This document shows positions 10,680 through 22,507 of a stretch of 64,000 nucleotides of DNA, piece by piece. The position numbers were made by a program, and so were the translations under genes. This DNA is from Jackrogersella multiformis (taxonomy: Eukaryota; Ascomycota; Sordariomycetes; Xylariales; Hypoxylaceae). How positions within the stretch are numbered: the stretch's first letter is position 1; every line of letters begins with the position of its first letter. The stretch lies in assembly GCA_902806575.1 (NCBI GenBank), contig CADCXD010000011.1, positions 1,240,001 through 1,304,000 of the forward strand, read 5' to 3'. The notes below the pieces were generated by a model. The model was not told where the DNA came from. It saw only the letters and a list, made by a program, of their open reading frames with translations, and searched no databases.

Positions 10680-12486
10680 TCAAATTTGCGTCTTGCTGTT
10701 CCGATGTTAGCAACCATTATTTGATGATCTCATGAGGTCTGACTGACCCGACACCACTCAGTGCTTCAATATCTAAGCGATTTCTCTTGTCCACGCCACC
10801 CGCTATCGGGTTCGCTCGGTAGTTGAATAGATAATAGTGTAGCTGACCATCTCCGGGGCCGAACTTCTGTTCTGCTAGGAATAGGCCGTTATCCATGAGC
10901 GAAAGGGCGTTATAGACGTCAAACTGGTACTGTTTGCAGAACACTAGAGAGTCTGAGATTAGAGCATTGAGACGGGTTTTTAGGGCTTCCCTGTCAACAG
11001 GAGTGGCGAGCCCCGTTTCGGTGGCATAGTAAAAGAGGTATGCGGCTTTCACGTTCGAGTGTTTGGAAGGGCCAATGACGGAGGACTCAAGGCAATAGAA
11101 CGAGATGAAGTCTGTGATTTTCTTGTGCTCATCCTAATATTTTGGTTAATATAGGCGTAGGATTCGGGCTTGATGAAGAGGGGTACCTCAACGACATAAG
11201 TCCAGACGACTTGTTCCTCCAAAGCATTCTTCTTATTGTGCAACAGCCAATGCTCGACTTCCTGCTTGTCAAACTCGGCGGCCAAATCATATTTGGCCAG
11301 ATACCGTGTGAGAAGCTCTTGGACGGCAGCGACATCCCTTTTCTGCATCTCCCTCAACCCCCTGGTCGAGGTTCGATCAGGAACAGCGTACTTCCTGATC
11401 TGAAACTGGGGCTTGCTATTCGGCGGCAAGGGACTGAATCCAACGTCGTAGAGCTTCTGCCAATTGATGGCCCGATGGTAATAGCGACATGTGCTCACGG
11501 GCTTTGGGAGAACAATACCCCCGGTGTAGATGGCCTGGAATACGCCTTCTAGATTACACAAGCGCGTGATCTCCTTGATGAGGACGGGAGCTAGACGTTT
11601 TGCGCGAAGCTTTTTGTGTATACAGAGGAAGTTGACTTCGGAAGCGTGTAGGACTTTGTCCCGAACACGCAGCTCGACGGGGATAGCAGCGATGAAGGCG
11701 ACAAGTTTCCTGGACTGCGTGGCTCGGACTCCTCGATGCCATTCCTTTCTCCAACCGGGCGGCATCATGGCCCTGAGGAAACAATTGTCAGCTCGTGGGC
11801 ACTATCTCCCTTCGACCTCTCTCTTCGCCGGTGGGAACATGAGAGTAGGGAAAAGGGGAGGGGGCACAGGGGGTGATGAGGTGAACGACTCACCATTTAA
11901 GAATGCTGGCTGAATAGTTGAAGCGGAACATTGCTTCGACATCCTCGACATAATGGCCGTTTAGCAATTCCCAGACCTCCTTCAGCTGCCCATCGTCGAG
12001 CAAGTCTATAGTGGACCATTCGAAACCATCTAGCAGCGGCGCAGGGGTTTTCGGAATCTCATCAACTGTTTGGATCCTTATGGGCCCTTCCTCGACCAGC
12101 TGGTTGGGATCGCCGTCTTCGTCAAATTTAGGAACAGGCTGGGTAGCCCAGAACTTGTAGGCACCCATATCTTTGGCATTCTTGCCACTAGAAGCCAGTC
12201 CAGTCATGATATCTTGGAGGTTGAGACGCTTGAGGGCATCGGCTGCTGCGTTGGGATCATCATTACTTCCACCACCAAGTTCGTTCGCAAGGGCAGGGTT
12301 GAGATCGAGAAGCTGGGTTACTTGTTCCTTGGAGAGGCCGTCGATAGCTTTATGGAGCTTCTTAGCAGCCCTTTCATTCTCTTTTTCCTTCTCCCTCTCC
12401 TTCTCCCTCTCCTTATCCCTCTCCTTATCCCTCTCCTTATCCTTCTCCTTACCTTTGCCTTTGACAGGCTTCGATTCTTCGGACAT
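10680..12486 (-). CDS. NMT1: glycylpeptide N-tetradecanoyltransferase (N-myristoyltransferase)
   Basis: Transfers myristate from myristoyl-CoA to N-terminal glycines of cytosolic proteins. Four exons are proposed: 11894-12486, 11187-11772, 10748-11133 and 10680-10695 (526 residues). Family motifs are clear: GAYKFWATQPVPKFDE, EVNFLCIHKKLRAKRLAPV, YTGGIVLP and KFGPGDGQLHYYLFN. The N-terminus has a Lys/Glu-rich repeat (KERDKERDKEREKE) encoded by a 12-nt tandem, suggesting ribosome association as in other NMTs. Reading straight through exon 3 would stop at 10717 with an odd SVRPHEIIK tail. Instead a 52-nt intron (10696-10747; donor GTCAGT, branch TGCTAAC, acceptor ACAG) gives GVG plus KTQI. This restores the conserved tail length, where the C-terminal carboxylate is the catalytic base. 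The last exon is inferred, the rest is certain. Confidence 0.93.
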
Positions 12487-13128
12487 GTTGTTTTGTCGCA
12501 GGTAAGCTCAAGGATAGATGGGGGTGGTAGGGTAAGTAAATTGGGGTTGTATCTGGTTGAAGCTATGTTGTGTAGTGTAGGTACGTATGGATGTAAGTCC
12601 TTTGTGGGTAGGGTTGTAGCGCGGGGCAAATATGACCATAGGTACCTCCTAAGGTACCAGGAGAAACAATGATGTGGGTAAGTGTTGTTGTATTGTGAAG
12701 GTTTTCTGCAAACGAGCTTTTTAGAGTGTAGATGTAATCTATACCACACAGTGCCCCGCACCTTCCGAAGTGCGTAGGTAGGTATACCTACCTAGGCTGG
12801 TAAGGTACCTACATACCCCAGTAATAAGGTCTAGATAGCTAGCCTTATCTATAATAGATCTTCGGGTTCTGGGTTATGTGATCTAGGTAGATTCGTTAAA
12901 TACATGTACCTAGGTATATCATTATCTAGGTATCATAGATACATACATACATAGGCACTCAGGTATTTAATGCTAGGTACCTAGGTACCTAGGTATATAA
13001 AGCGAATATTTTACTTAGAGGTAGAATTATGTCATAATGTTTTAATATCTAAGGCCAGCTCTACCTTGGATAGGCTCTCTTGTTTATCAGAAACTCGCCA
13101 GAAACACAACCCTACCTTAACACCTAAC
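12487..13128. repeat. intergenic gap with CCTAGG/GGTACC words
   Basis: Holds the NMT promoter and the 3' flank of the hydrolase gene. TACCTAGGTA-type words are dense from 12773 to 13000. No coding exon is supported. Confidence 0.6.
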
Positions 13129-14641
13129 CTAGCTAGTATTTAATCCAAACGACCTCATGACCGCGAGTGAAACAGCCGAAGACATCATAACGTCGTTATG
13201 TCCTATATGGGATGTGTCAGCATCATTCCTAATTGCGATTTATCTAACCACTCAGGGTGAAAACCTACCGCCGTATGGTACGAGTTCTTCCCTGATGATC
13301 ATATCTGGTTCAGCCTTAACAACCGTGACAAAAGTTCCATCCTCTCTGCGTAAGGTTCGCTGCTCCTTCCACGATGAGAAGCCGCCGTTGTCTAGCTCCC
13401 TGTAAATAGTGGTATTCGATGTGGATTCGAATAACCTATCGCTCTCATGACATGGTATATCTAAGTCGTTTTTGGCGTGGATGAAAGTCAGCCGTAATCT
13501 CGTCCGTGTCAAGCTCACGACGTGAGCAAGCCTGTCTGCGGACTTCCACTTGTCTATGATGAAGCCTTGGAAGAAGCGAAGGAGCGGTGGGATCAACCGG
13601 ATCGGCGAAAGGACTGGGATGAAACCAGCCGCCGCGTACGTGGAGAGGAGGGATGGTAGGTCCGAAAACCCGGCAACGAGGATAACGCCAGCGAACTCAA
13701 TTCCTAGCACGGCGAAGTGCTCTGCAACGCCGCTTGTGACCGCAGTACCGAGGCTGTGGCCTAGAATGACGATCCGGCTGGCCGGAATGCCTGCTACATG
13801 CATCGCCCAATCTACGGTTGCAGCACCGTCGTTGACTAGCCCCGCTTCTGACGGTGTGCCTGTCGACTTGCCGAAGCCACGGTAGTCAACAGCTAGGACA
13901 TGGTAACGAGAAGAATCTGTTAGGGTATGATAACTGTCGGGACGGAAACGCTGGGCAATATGACCAGCATTCTATTTATAGAAGAGTCAGTAGTCCTAAT
14001 ACTGGCGGGCATCCTATCGTGTCCAATTTACTCACGCCATGGACTCCATTTTGCTCAGTTAGCACCTTCGGCAGTGAAGCACACGGGGCATTGGGAGGGC
14101 TCTCACAATAGAGTACGAGTCGAGCCTCAGGGTCGTCTTTGAGCAGCCTAAACGATTCAGTCTTGGTAATGTCGTCAGAGAAGCCCGGCCGTTGGGCCTG
14201 GAGGACCTTCTCATGCTCGAGGTAAGAGGGAAGCGGTAAAATGTGCCATGCGTAGAGGCTCTCGCCATCGACGGTCGTAAGCGAGAAAGGTGTTACTTGA
14301 TTCCCTACGTATTGACCAGATCAGCCGGTGTTGCTATAAGGTACTATACAACCCTGAGGTGTAGCAATAACTAACTGGCGAACCCCCAATATTCTGGATT
14401 GTCGAGATCATGCCAGAACAAGGTGTTGACTCGATGGGCATACAAGAAGCTTGAAATATTTTCATTGTTAGCCTCTTAGCTTGTTGTGTATATATTTCAC
14501 ATCAGAGTTGGACATTTAGGGATCTCACTGCCTTTGGAAAAAAGGAAATGCGCCGAGCAGGATGATAATTATGTAAAGAGCAATTGGGATGCCTAGGCTA
14601 ATACTTAAAGGGATAGCCCAGTGAGAGGTTCGCGAAGCCAT
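13129..14641 (-). CDS. membrane-anchored alpha/beta hydrolase (ABHD12/BEM46-like)
   Basis: Six exons fit: 14529-14641, 14376-14449, 14107-14304, 14036-14043, 13269-13971 and 13129-13202, giving 389 residues. Residues ~10-30 form one membrane anchor (PLSISLGIPIALYIIIILLG). The catalytic set is complete: the oxyanion motif FHGNAGH, nucleophile GHSLG, the acid in AKNDLDIP, and the histidine in PYGGHND. FHG depends on an 8-nt exon (14036-14043) and the histidine on a last intron (13203-13268, with a GATGCTGAC branch). Without that intron the protein would end PYGGRFSP and lack its histidine. Introns are 63-79 nt. The family includes lysophospholipase-type enzymes of the ER or plasma membrane; the substrate here is unknown. 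Confidence 0.85.
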
Positions 14642-15356
14642 GGGATGGTGAGGTTATCTCATATTTGTAGGTACCTAGGTAGGTATTAGATTATACCTAG
14701 GAGGTAGGTATTGGATGTTACATATTCATACTTACATGTACCTACTTAGGTACTTATAGATACCTACATGTATCTATAGGTACACTGTGCAGCTAGGTAC
14801 CTAAGCTTTAGACCTATGAATGTGGGTCTTTGACGCGTCTTACATAAGGACCAAGGTGGGTAGGAGCAGCTAGAACCTTTTACTGTCTACATGCCCTAGG
14901 TAGGTACCTAGGTAGGTAGGTCCAATCGATTTTGTTGTGGCCAAGGTTTTATGCTCCAACTTAAAAAAAGCAAACTCTCACTTCTCTTTCCTTCAAGGCT
15001 CTACAGTTCCCGCACCTTCACCAAGACATGAAATAAAAAAAATATCCACGGACCTAGATTTACTCTTAATCTATTTCCAAGTTTTTACTAACAACAAAAG
15101 TAACAAGTAACTTCTAGAGCATGTCATTCTACAATTAAACCTGCTCTCTCACCATCTCCCTGTCATTGTAAATCGAATCGTTTTCAACGTTTATCGTCGT
15201 TGTCAAAATGTCCTTGCGCTTCTTGCTCCTCTAGTGTGAATATAAAATAAGCTGTTGATATATCTATATCTACTACCTACCTAGGGTACCTCATCCTCCA
15301 CTAAACCCCGCGACGCCGCCGTATCTACATAACTACCAACTAGGTAGCTAAAGCCG
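14642..15356. repeat. divergent promoter region with CCTAGG/GGTACC words
   Basis: Lies between the divergent hydrolase and SWC3 genes. TACCTAGGTA-type words cluster at 14668-14790 and 14893-14922. The part next to SWC3 (from about 14970) is C/T-rich and likely contains its leader. No gene supported. Confidence 0.55.
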
Positions 15357-17589
15357 ATGGAGAGAAAGCGAAAGCTGCCTGCGAGGGCGGCTGCAAGAGT
15401 CGACCATGTATCCAAGAAACGCACTGCGACGCCTCCCGAACGATCTCTCACCCCAGCACCAGCACCAGCACCGGCACCAGCACCAATACCCAATCCCGTA
15501 CTCGATGAGGCTGCCCCCGAAGAAGCGCAATTGCCAAAATCTATTCAAGCCGGCAATCCCCTACCGACTGTAGAACATCCACAGCCTGATGATCTCTTGG
15601 GCAAGGACTATCAGTCCGTTCAAGAAAGGTATTTCTCTATATGCTACCCATCTCTGGCTGTGTGCTATATAATAACCTTGCAATTATAGTGGTGTCCTAG
15701 CTGAGTCGCTGTCCAGATCTCGTCAGAAATGGATCCACGAGGGCATCTTCGAGAAGTACTGGACTAAACCCACGAAACGGAAAGGCGTTGTCAAGGAAGA
15801 CCCCAACAACCCCCCTAAGGATAGCATGTCAAAAATCGGACAAGTCACGATCACCGTCGAACCTCACGTTCTCGAAGCTACCCTATACGCCGTTAAAGAT
15901 CCGAAACCTGCACCCACCACCAATTCTACCTTCCGACCTATCATACAGTATGGCCCTCCAAATGGTGTTATGCCACCTCCCCCGAAGCCGAGCGCGCCAT
16001 CCACCCCGACAGCCCCGCCACCTTCACCCTCGCACGCACCGGCTGCTCAGCCGTCACTCCAACCACCATCAGCAGCGCAAATCCAGGCTCAACCTCAGCC
16101 GCAGCCGCAGCCGCAGCCGCAACAATCGGATTTACAGCGGCCTCCGTCCTCTGCTCCCATGACCACTAGCAAGCCTTTGACTTCTCCTCGAGGTCTAGAG
16201 TCCGTCCTTGCCGCTCCACAGCACCCGTCAGCACTACCTCCCACAGCTGGCCCTTCACAGTCGGTGCCTCCTCAACCAAAAGGACCCTCCCAACCAGGCA
16301 CGATTGTCAACCGACCGTTACATGCCCCTAGCCCAACAGCGAATACAGCGGCCATTCCTGCGGGAGCCAAACATTCCGCGCCAGCCGCGAAGCCTGCAAC
16401 ACCAGCGGCGCCTGGTGCTGATCCTATTATAGTCACTTTGGCGGAGAGAGCGTCTGAAGACCCTCAGCTTCGAGATCTTATGAAGCGTGTGGCCATAGGC
16501 GACGCTGCACCAAATGAGCTGGCTCATTTTCAGAAGATAATTGACCAGATTACTGCCGATTACAAGAGGAAAGGAGGTCAGCATGGCCCATCAGCAGATC
16601 GGCTCCTTGTGGATGGCAGGACAGTTAAGTATTTCGCCGACGAAGTTCGAACCATACTCGATATCATTCTCGCATCCAATCCACATCAGAGATCGAACGA
16701 TCTAAGGTCACCATCAGGAAGTGACCCGTTAGTGATTCTTCTCGTGAAGAAGGCCTTAGATGATACGAGTACGCGGGACATTGTCCGAAGGATAGCTGAG
16801 GGCAAAACTAAATTCACGGATGCCACGGACTTAAAGGCGATCCTCGATAGGCTAAAAGATGTTGTGGCGAAGGAGGCCCTTAAGCCCCAGCCGGCTACAA
16901 CGGGCGCCTGTCAGACAACCACTGCGAACGGGGCAGAAAATCCTGCGGTGCTAAATACTGCCGTCTCGAGAAAAGCTTCAGTTGCCACACCTGGGCAACC
17001 TATTCAGGCATCCAGTTCGCAGCAGGCCTTGCGCTCGAAAGGACCGCCGCCTTCCACTAAGCCCGACATTTCAGCTGTTGTGCTCGAATTTTCGGGCGGC
17101 ACCGGAGATAGGTACTTATTTCCCAAGTATAGCATTCTCGAATATGTCAACCCTACCCAAGTCATAGCATCATTCCTTATTGTACGCAAGGGAAGCAAGT
17201 TAGAGTATGGGGGAGACCCCGCGTTAGATTACTACCAGCCCGTAACAGTCCGGGTATATGCGCAGTCTGGCAAGCATCTCGAAAATTTGGCAAGGGTCGT
17301 CGCTCCTCAGGATGACGCACGGCGCTACATGGACGATGTCATGGACAATATGACTCGGGCTGAGTATGTGCTCTTAGCAATGCGTCTGCCGAGAGTAGAT
17401 AAGGAAGATCAAATCGACGAGAGCTCCAACACACCGAAGACAGATCTGATGAACCAGTCTCAGCAGTCTGGAGTGTTGTGGACAGGAACCAGTAAGGCTT
17501 CCTCTGTGGCGACTCCTCCACAAAAGGCTATTGCGAGACCGCTGGGAGACGATGAGCAATATCAGAGCTTCATTGCCACTGTAAGTTAG
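15357..17589 (+). CDS. SWC3: SWR1 chromatin-remodelling complex subunit Swc3
   Basis: Two exons, 15357-15628 and 15690-17589, give 723 residues; the intron is 61 nt. The complex exchanges H2A for H2A.Z in nucleosomes. The Swc3 signature spans the splice junction: SGVLAESLSRSRQKW, then IFEKYWTKPTKRKG, preceded by LPTVEHPQPDDLL. The N-terminus is basic (nuclear) with a PAPAPAPAPAP tract. Residues ~170-330 are Pro/Gln-rich, including a PQPQPQPQPQ run. A helical pair of similar segments follows, one with LAERASEDPQLRDLMKRVA and a second with LVKKALDDTSTRDIVRRIA, so this region may be an internal duplication. The C-terminal part (~425-540) contains VLEFSGGTGDRYLFPKYSI. The stop follows a perfect GTAAGT (17581-17586), so an alternative last exon is possible. 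Confidence 0.85.
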
Positions 17590-17962
17590 AGAGACAGGGT
17601 AGAGAATACTCTTCATTATTTGCGTTGGTGTCTCCTGGGAAATGTGAGCGACAACATTGCATTTGATCTTTGAGCCCCCGGGGGAAACGGTGGGACATGA
17701 GGTTGATTCGATGTTTAACAGGCTTAAAGGTTTGCTATGAGATGCCCGTGTCCACGGAGTAAACGTTCTAGGTTATTAAAGACGACAGGGCAAAAATTCC
17801 AAGCTCAACTGTATCATCTATAGCGCCAGCGGCTTCTCATTGAGCACGCTAAAATCTTCAAAGTACGTAGTATAGGCCCTAAAGCAGTAACTTTGCTCGA
17901 GTTGTTTTGTGTAAGCGTATCGGTAGTCTTTGTATGTAGGTATTCATGCAGTTTTCATCCCT
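17590..17962. other. convergent 3' flanks
   Basis: Separates the 3' ends of SWC3 (+) and the hydrolase (-). No gene or clear structural element seen. An alternative Swc3 splice acceptor (TTTAACAG, ending near 17721) falls here. Confidence 0.5.
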
Positions 17963-19114
17963 TCACCGTTTGTTCAACTTCTCTCCTAATGAACACCGTG
18001 CCTCAAGTAACTCGTTAAACCACTGCGTTCGCTCATTGATAGGCGCATGGCCTAAGCCGTCGACTATCAAGCCCTGACCTGGTTGTAGGTACTCTAGTAG
18101 TTTCTTGCCATGATGCGTTGAAATCATTCCATCATCAGTTCCGTGTAAAACAAGGACCCTCTCGCGCCCTACCTTGTCACCCAGCTCCTTCAGCTGCTCA
18201 GGACTCTTGTGATGCCATCCAGCCGCGATCAGCTGCAACAAGAAACCAGCCTTAGTAAACCCATCCCTATCTCGCTGCTTTGTGACTTCTTGGGCGGCGA
18301 AGCGTTCATAATTGCTTCTGAATTTGCCGTACCCCCCAGCCGGGATCTTGCACTTCGGGACTGACTTATCGGGCACTACAGCACTGTCTGGCCCAGCTAG
18401 ATAGCCTGAGGGGAAGATGGCTCTAGCGGCATACTGTACACTACGATCAAGACTCTTAGGCAATAGCATGGTGATGCGGTTCACCATGTTTTCAGCGAAG
18501 GAAGTGGTGTTCTCGATCCGGGCCGCCGTGCTAATGAGACTCAAGCTGCTTATCCGGTCCGGCACCAGATAGGCCAGCTCCTGGGCTATCATACCGCCCA
18601 TGCTAATGCCACATACGTGTAGTTGCCGCGGCGACGTCCAGCCAAGGTGGTCGGCGACTTCTAGGATATCCTGCGCCATCTCCGAGGTGCTATATCGCAT
18701 TAAAGGCTTATCAGACCCGCCCATACCTCTATTGTCGAGGATGAGGACGGAATACTCCGACCCACGTACGTGTCCGAAGTACATTGTTTGCCGCTGGAAG
18801 GCTCCCTTGAAGAAACCGAGGCCACTAACGAGCTATATAGTGAGAGCTTGGTGAGATTTCCTTCATGTTAAACACTAGCTGGCCCGGGTTGGTTTGCTTC
18901 TGAACTTGGTAGATTCACGTACTATAAGCTTCACAGGGCCGTCGCCGTGAACTTCCCAACTGATATTCAGCGGGCCTCCTCTCTCGGCGGCCACGGGTAG
19001 GAGGCCGCTTTGATGTGGTTCAAGCTGCCACATAGCTGTCGGGAAAGCCGGACTTCTGGCTACATCCTCGACGGAAGGGAAGGCCATCGTATTTGATGGT
19101 TTGGACCTCGTCAT
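17963..19114 (-). CDS. soluble alpha/beta hydrolase
   Basis: Two exons, 18923-19114 and 17963-18832, joined in phase 0 by a 90-nt intron (donor GTACGT), give 353 residues. The junction makes VKLILVSGLGF, the first core strand and oxyanion loop. Other motifs are DNRGMGGSDKP, the nucleophile elbow GISMGG, the acid in HGTDDGMI and the histidine in GLGHAP, so the catalytic triad is complete. A cap domain lies between residues ~190 and 280. There is no signal peptide or membrane segment. The start at 19114 (MTRSKPSN) has an in-frame alternative ATG at 19087 (MAFPSVED), which could equally be the true start. The fold is shared by esterases, prolyl aminopeptidases and enol-lactonases, and the substrate cannot be read from sequence. 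Confidence 0.85.
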
Positions 19115-20278
19115 CTGTCAGGCGAAATTATTAGGTCTAGATTCAGGGATTGGTTCATAGCATGGAGAGAATCAAGGAATGCGTACATGGAGGATGGACG
19201 AAACGTGCCAACTTGAGAATCAGATTATCAACTTAGGTACAGTTATATGTTGTATGAAGTCAAAGTCTGATAAATATTTGATACTCATAGACTTATTTAT
19301 ATTTTCTATATGTTTCCCTCTGAGGTTGTGAATCAAAGTCCGCTTCGACTTTTGGTGGGAAAAGATGCCTCGGCTACACCCAGCTGGGCTATGAATGGAC
19401 ACGGCTAACTAGAATATTCGCATAATTGCATGTATGTCGTCTTTGCCCGCTTTATAAGTATCGTAATGCTACCGGTACCTAGGTACATATAGGTACCGGT
19501 ACATACCTATATGTGGATAGGTACATATAGGGGTACATATAGGCTAGGTACCTATATGTAGGTAGGTATGAGTGAGATTTTCTGTTTCTTCATAGATTTT
19601 CTATTTTCTCTTTTAACATCAACTATTCACACTTCGAACAATGATCAATGTAATTTGGTATCTGACTTCTTTATATTTATCAGTAATTTAATATTGCCCG
19701 GTAGTGAATATTACGAGTATGAACATGAGTAAGGTAGGCGAGGGACATGGTTATGTATATTGCTTGTCTTTTTCATCGTTACCAGCAGGATTGTTTCGAG
19801 TTGCGGCCGACCACTGCTCCGAGGTGCAAAGCTACCTACTGTCGTTAATGCATGCTTCCGCCTCACTTGCTTACTCAGTAATCCTAGGCAACCAAAGCTT
19901 GGTGTAATGACCCTTGCTTGTAAGATATTTATTTCCCTTACACAAGCAGGCTAGTAAAATTTCAGAGCAGCTCTAAGCTTTTAAGACGACACATCACATA
20001 CACCGGTCTGTCTATGATACATAAAGTAGAGACTGCAGGAATGGAGGTCGGTGATGATGATTAAAGATCGACCCATGTACAAGTAGATGGGTCATCTCGT
20101 CATCTTGTTGATTGCAAAGGGTATCTATGAAAGACAGGAAAACCAACGTCGCCACTATGCCCCGTGTGCCCGAAGAAGTAAAAAAAGGTCCCGAGAATTC
20201 CATAACGATCATTGAATCATGAAGCACCTAGGTATATATCCATGGGCACGAAAGCGTTATATTTGCTGTCAGTTTCGT
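19115..20278. other. intergenic gap, nothing recognised
   Basis: Contains the hydrolase promoter and the 3' flank of the M50B-like gene. CCTAGG/GGTACC words cluster at 19470-19570. Short open frames at 19704-19954 have no family features. Confidence 0.5.
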
Positions 20279-21600
20279 TTAACGGGTGGGGAGAAAATTC
20301 TTGGAATCGTCCTCTTGTTGCGCGAATGACTGTGGAAATGCAGCAATGCCGGCAATAATCCCAGCAGCCATAAAGCAAACAGAAATAATGGACCAGATGA
20401 CGCCCCAACATTGAGAAGAGCCGCCGTAGCGTTGGGCAAATACGCTAGCATCGGAGCTGTTGACTTTGCGGAGGATCAAATCATCGCACTAGAAGTTAGT
20501 TAGCACTGGCACCCCTACACGGAGTCATGGTCGGAACTCACGATATCCCATACGCTGTACAGCGAGCTCATCACGCCAATGAAAAGTACAACGAATCTTA
20601 GCGGTTCAGCATGGACTATAAACCAGCAGGCCACCAAGAGCCCGATAGCAAGCACGATAGTCAAAATCGTGAGCCAGTCCTTTTTACCCCACCAGAGGGT
20701 CAGTAAGAAACATACGGCTAATACCAGACTGGCGATTTTGCTTGCGACGATATCGAAGCCGCAAAATATTAGAAGGGCGCCTATGAGGGAAGATCCCAGA
20801 TAGCCGGCTGGTAACGTTATAGCACTGTTCCCGCCAACCACTGATAATGAGAGTCAGCATGATTTTGAAAAGACTACCTACCTAGGTACCTAGGTAGGTA
20901 ATAAACAAATAAAATCCCAATGCTATGTATGTACATACTATGAGTAACACCTCCTTCACGCGGGTCAAGAGAGATAGACTTGACACGGCCTCCCGTGCAG
21001 CAGGCTGTTATAGCATGGCCGAATTCATCTAAACGGGAGTCAGAGTCAGTAATTACTTCCTTGAGTAAAATGGTTTTAGGGCATGTCTAAAGGGCAACAA
21101 CTCCTCGGCCAGCCTAATTAAGGGTGCTTAGCTCCCGAGACAGGCCAAGAATGGTGAAAAAGAACTCTCGATGGTACATACGAACTAATGGGTAAGTCAG
21201 AGAATGATGATATTTAAATAATTAAAAGCTTGGGATGGCGAAAACTTACAAGCTATAACAAGCATCTATTATCAAGAGTGTCCAGGTGGTTAGTGATGAA
21301 GCCCAAGGTCAGGAAAGGCGCGTTGGGTGGGTAGGCGGGTAGGAAATGTACCTTAAAAGGCCATAATGACCATCGCACATAAGGCACGTTCCATAAAATA
21401 GCAATGACGACGACGTAGGCGGCGATAACGCCTAATGTAACTTTCTGGGCGTCGCTGGTGACAGTTAGGTCGCGACGAGATACGGCATCTCGCCGAGCGA
21501 GTCTGGCGACCTCCGGGCCGGCTGCTACCACCGCGGCTCTGGCACTCCGGATTAGATGTTCGGCGAGGAAGAGTCCGGGTCTCTCGTATATGGGAGGCAT
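20279..21600 (-). CDS. M50B-like (site-2-protease-related) integral membrane protein
   Basis: Five exons fit: 21352-21600, 21250-21265, 20939-21028, 20542-20840 and 20279-20488, giving 287 residues with about seven hydrophobic segments. Family landmarks are present: WNVPYVRWSLWPFK, MLVIA, CCTGGRV, ISLDPREGGVTH, LPAGYLGSSLIGALLIFCG, and the C-terminal CWGVIWSIIS. The second exon is only 16 nt. The HExxH zinc motif expected after MLVIA (in relatives, roughly A-F-H-E-F-G-H) reads A-Y-E-F-G-H across the exon 2/3 junction. The first histidine is therefore absent, and one codon is missing, in the only splice solution I found. The protein may be an inactive or altered member of the peptidase family. 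The start is the ATG at 21600; an upstream in-frame ATG at 21648 is less likely. Confidence 0.8.
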
Positions 21601-22507
21601 CCTTTCGGACTTTAGGAATTCTAGCGAGCGTATGTAAAATAGGAACAAGCGAGTGATTTGGTGATTTACATACTAGTACGAGAGCATCGTAGGTAGGTAT
21701 GTAGAGCGAAACCGAAATGCTTCAAAATCCAGTTCCTTCAAGTTCCAGATGAAATGCTACAAGAGGTACTCTATAAGAGGTACATAGGTATCTTTAAATC
21801 AAAGGACTGGTGCCCCCAGACTTGGCTAGATGACGTGGACAGGGCCGGCTGATACGCTAGGCGACGAATGTATTTGTTTTAGTCGTCCTCTTAGATATCT
21901 ACCTGTGTACCTGGTAGGTAAGAGGCTTCGTAAGCCGAGACAAGGCACGACGCAGGCCTATAAATGACTGCGCCTCGTTGGTTTCTGTGGCGGCGGCTTA
22001 CTTAGCACTTACCTACCTAGGTACACTAGTTCCAACCTTAGCAGCTTAGGTTGTAATAACATCCATCCATCTAATGGGATCTCGTGCCGTGCCTGCCTGC
22101 TATCTACACTGTGTATCTCTAGGTACCTCTACGTAGGTACACTAGGTAAGCTTAGTGGATACTAAAGTGGCAAGGTACCTACTTAAAAGTATTGACGGCA
22201 GGTACGAAGTTAATAATAATAATACCTGTTTACCTAAAACGAAAGTAGCTTATGTAATTAAGAATTTCATAAATCAAACCATCAACCATTAACCATCACC
22301 CATCCATCATTTCCAATGTTCGAAAGACATCTCTATGCCAACTCAGCTAGGCCCATAAAGCCATGCTCTATAATGCATACCGATCATCGAACACTGCCTT
22401 TTTGATTTTCATTCATCGCCTGTTTTAATACCTGCCTACCTACCTACCCAGGTACCTAACCTAACCTATCTACTTCATCTGTCCGCCATGAGCTTCACCC
22501 GTTTATC
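21601..22507. repeat. divergent promoter region with CCTAGG/GGTACC words
   Basis: Lies between the M50B-like gene (-) and the ZZ/EF-hand gene (+). TACCTAGGTA-type words occur at 21690-21790, 21900-22040, 22120-22200 and 22430-22470. No exon is supported. Confidence 0.55.

Noticed and set aside
11142..11552. 136-codon plus frame
   Set aside because: Antisense shadow of NMT exon 2.
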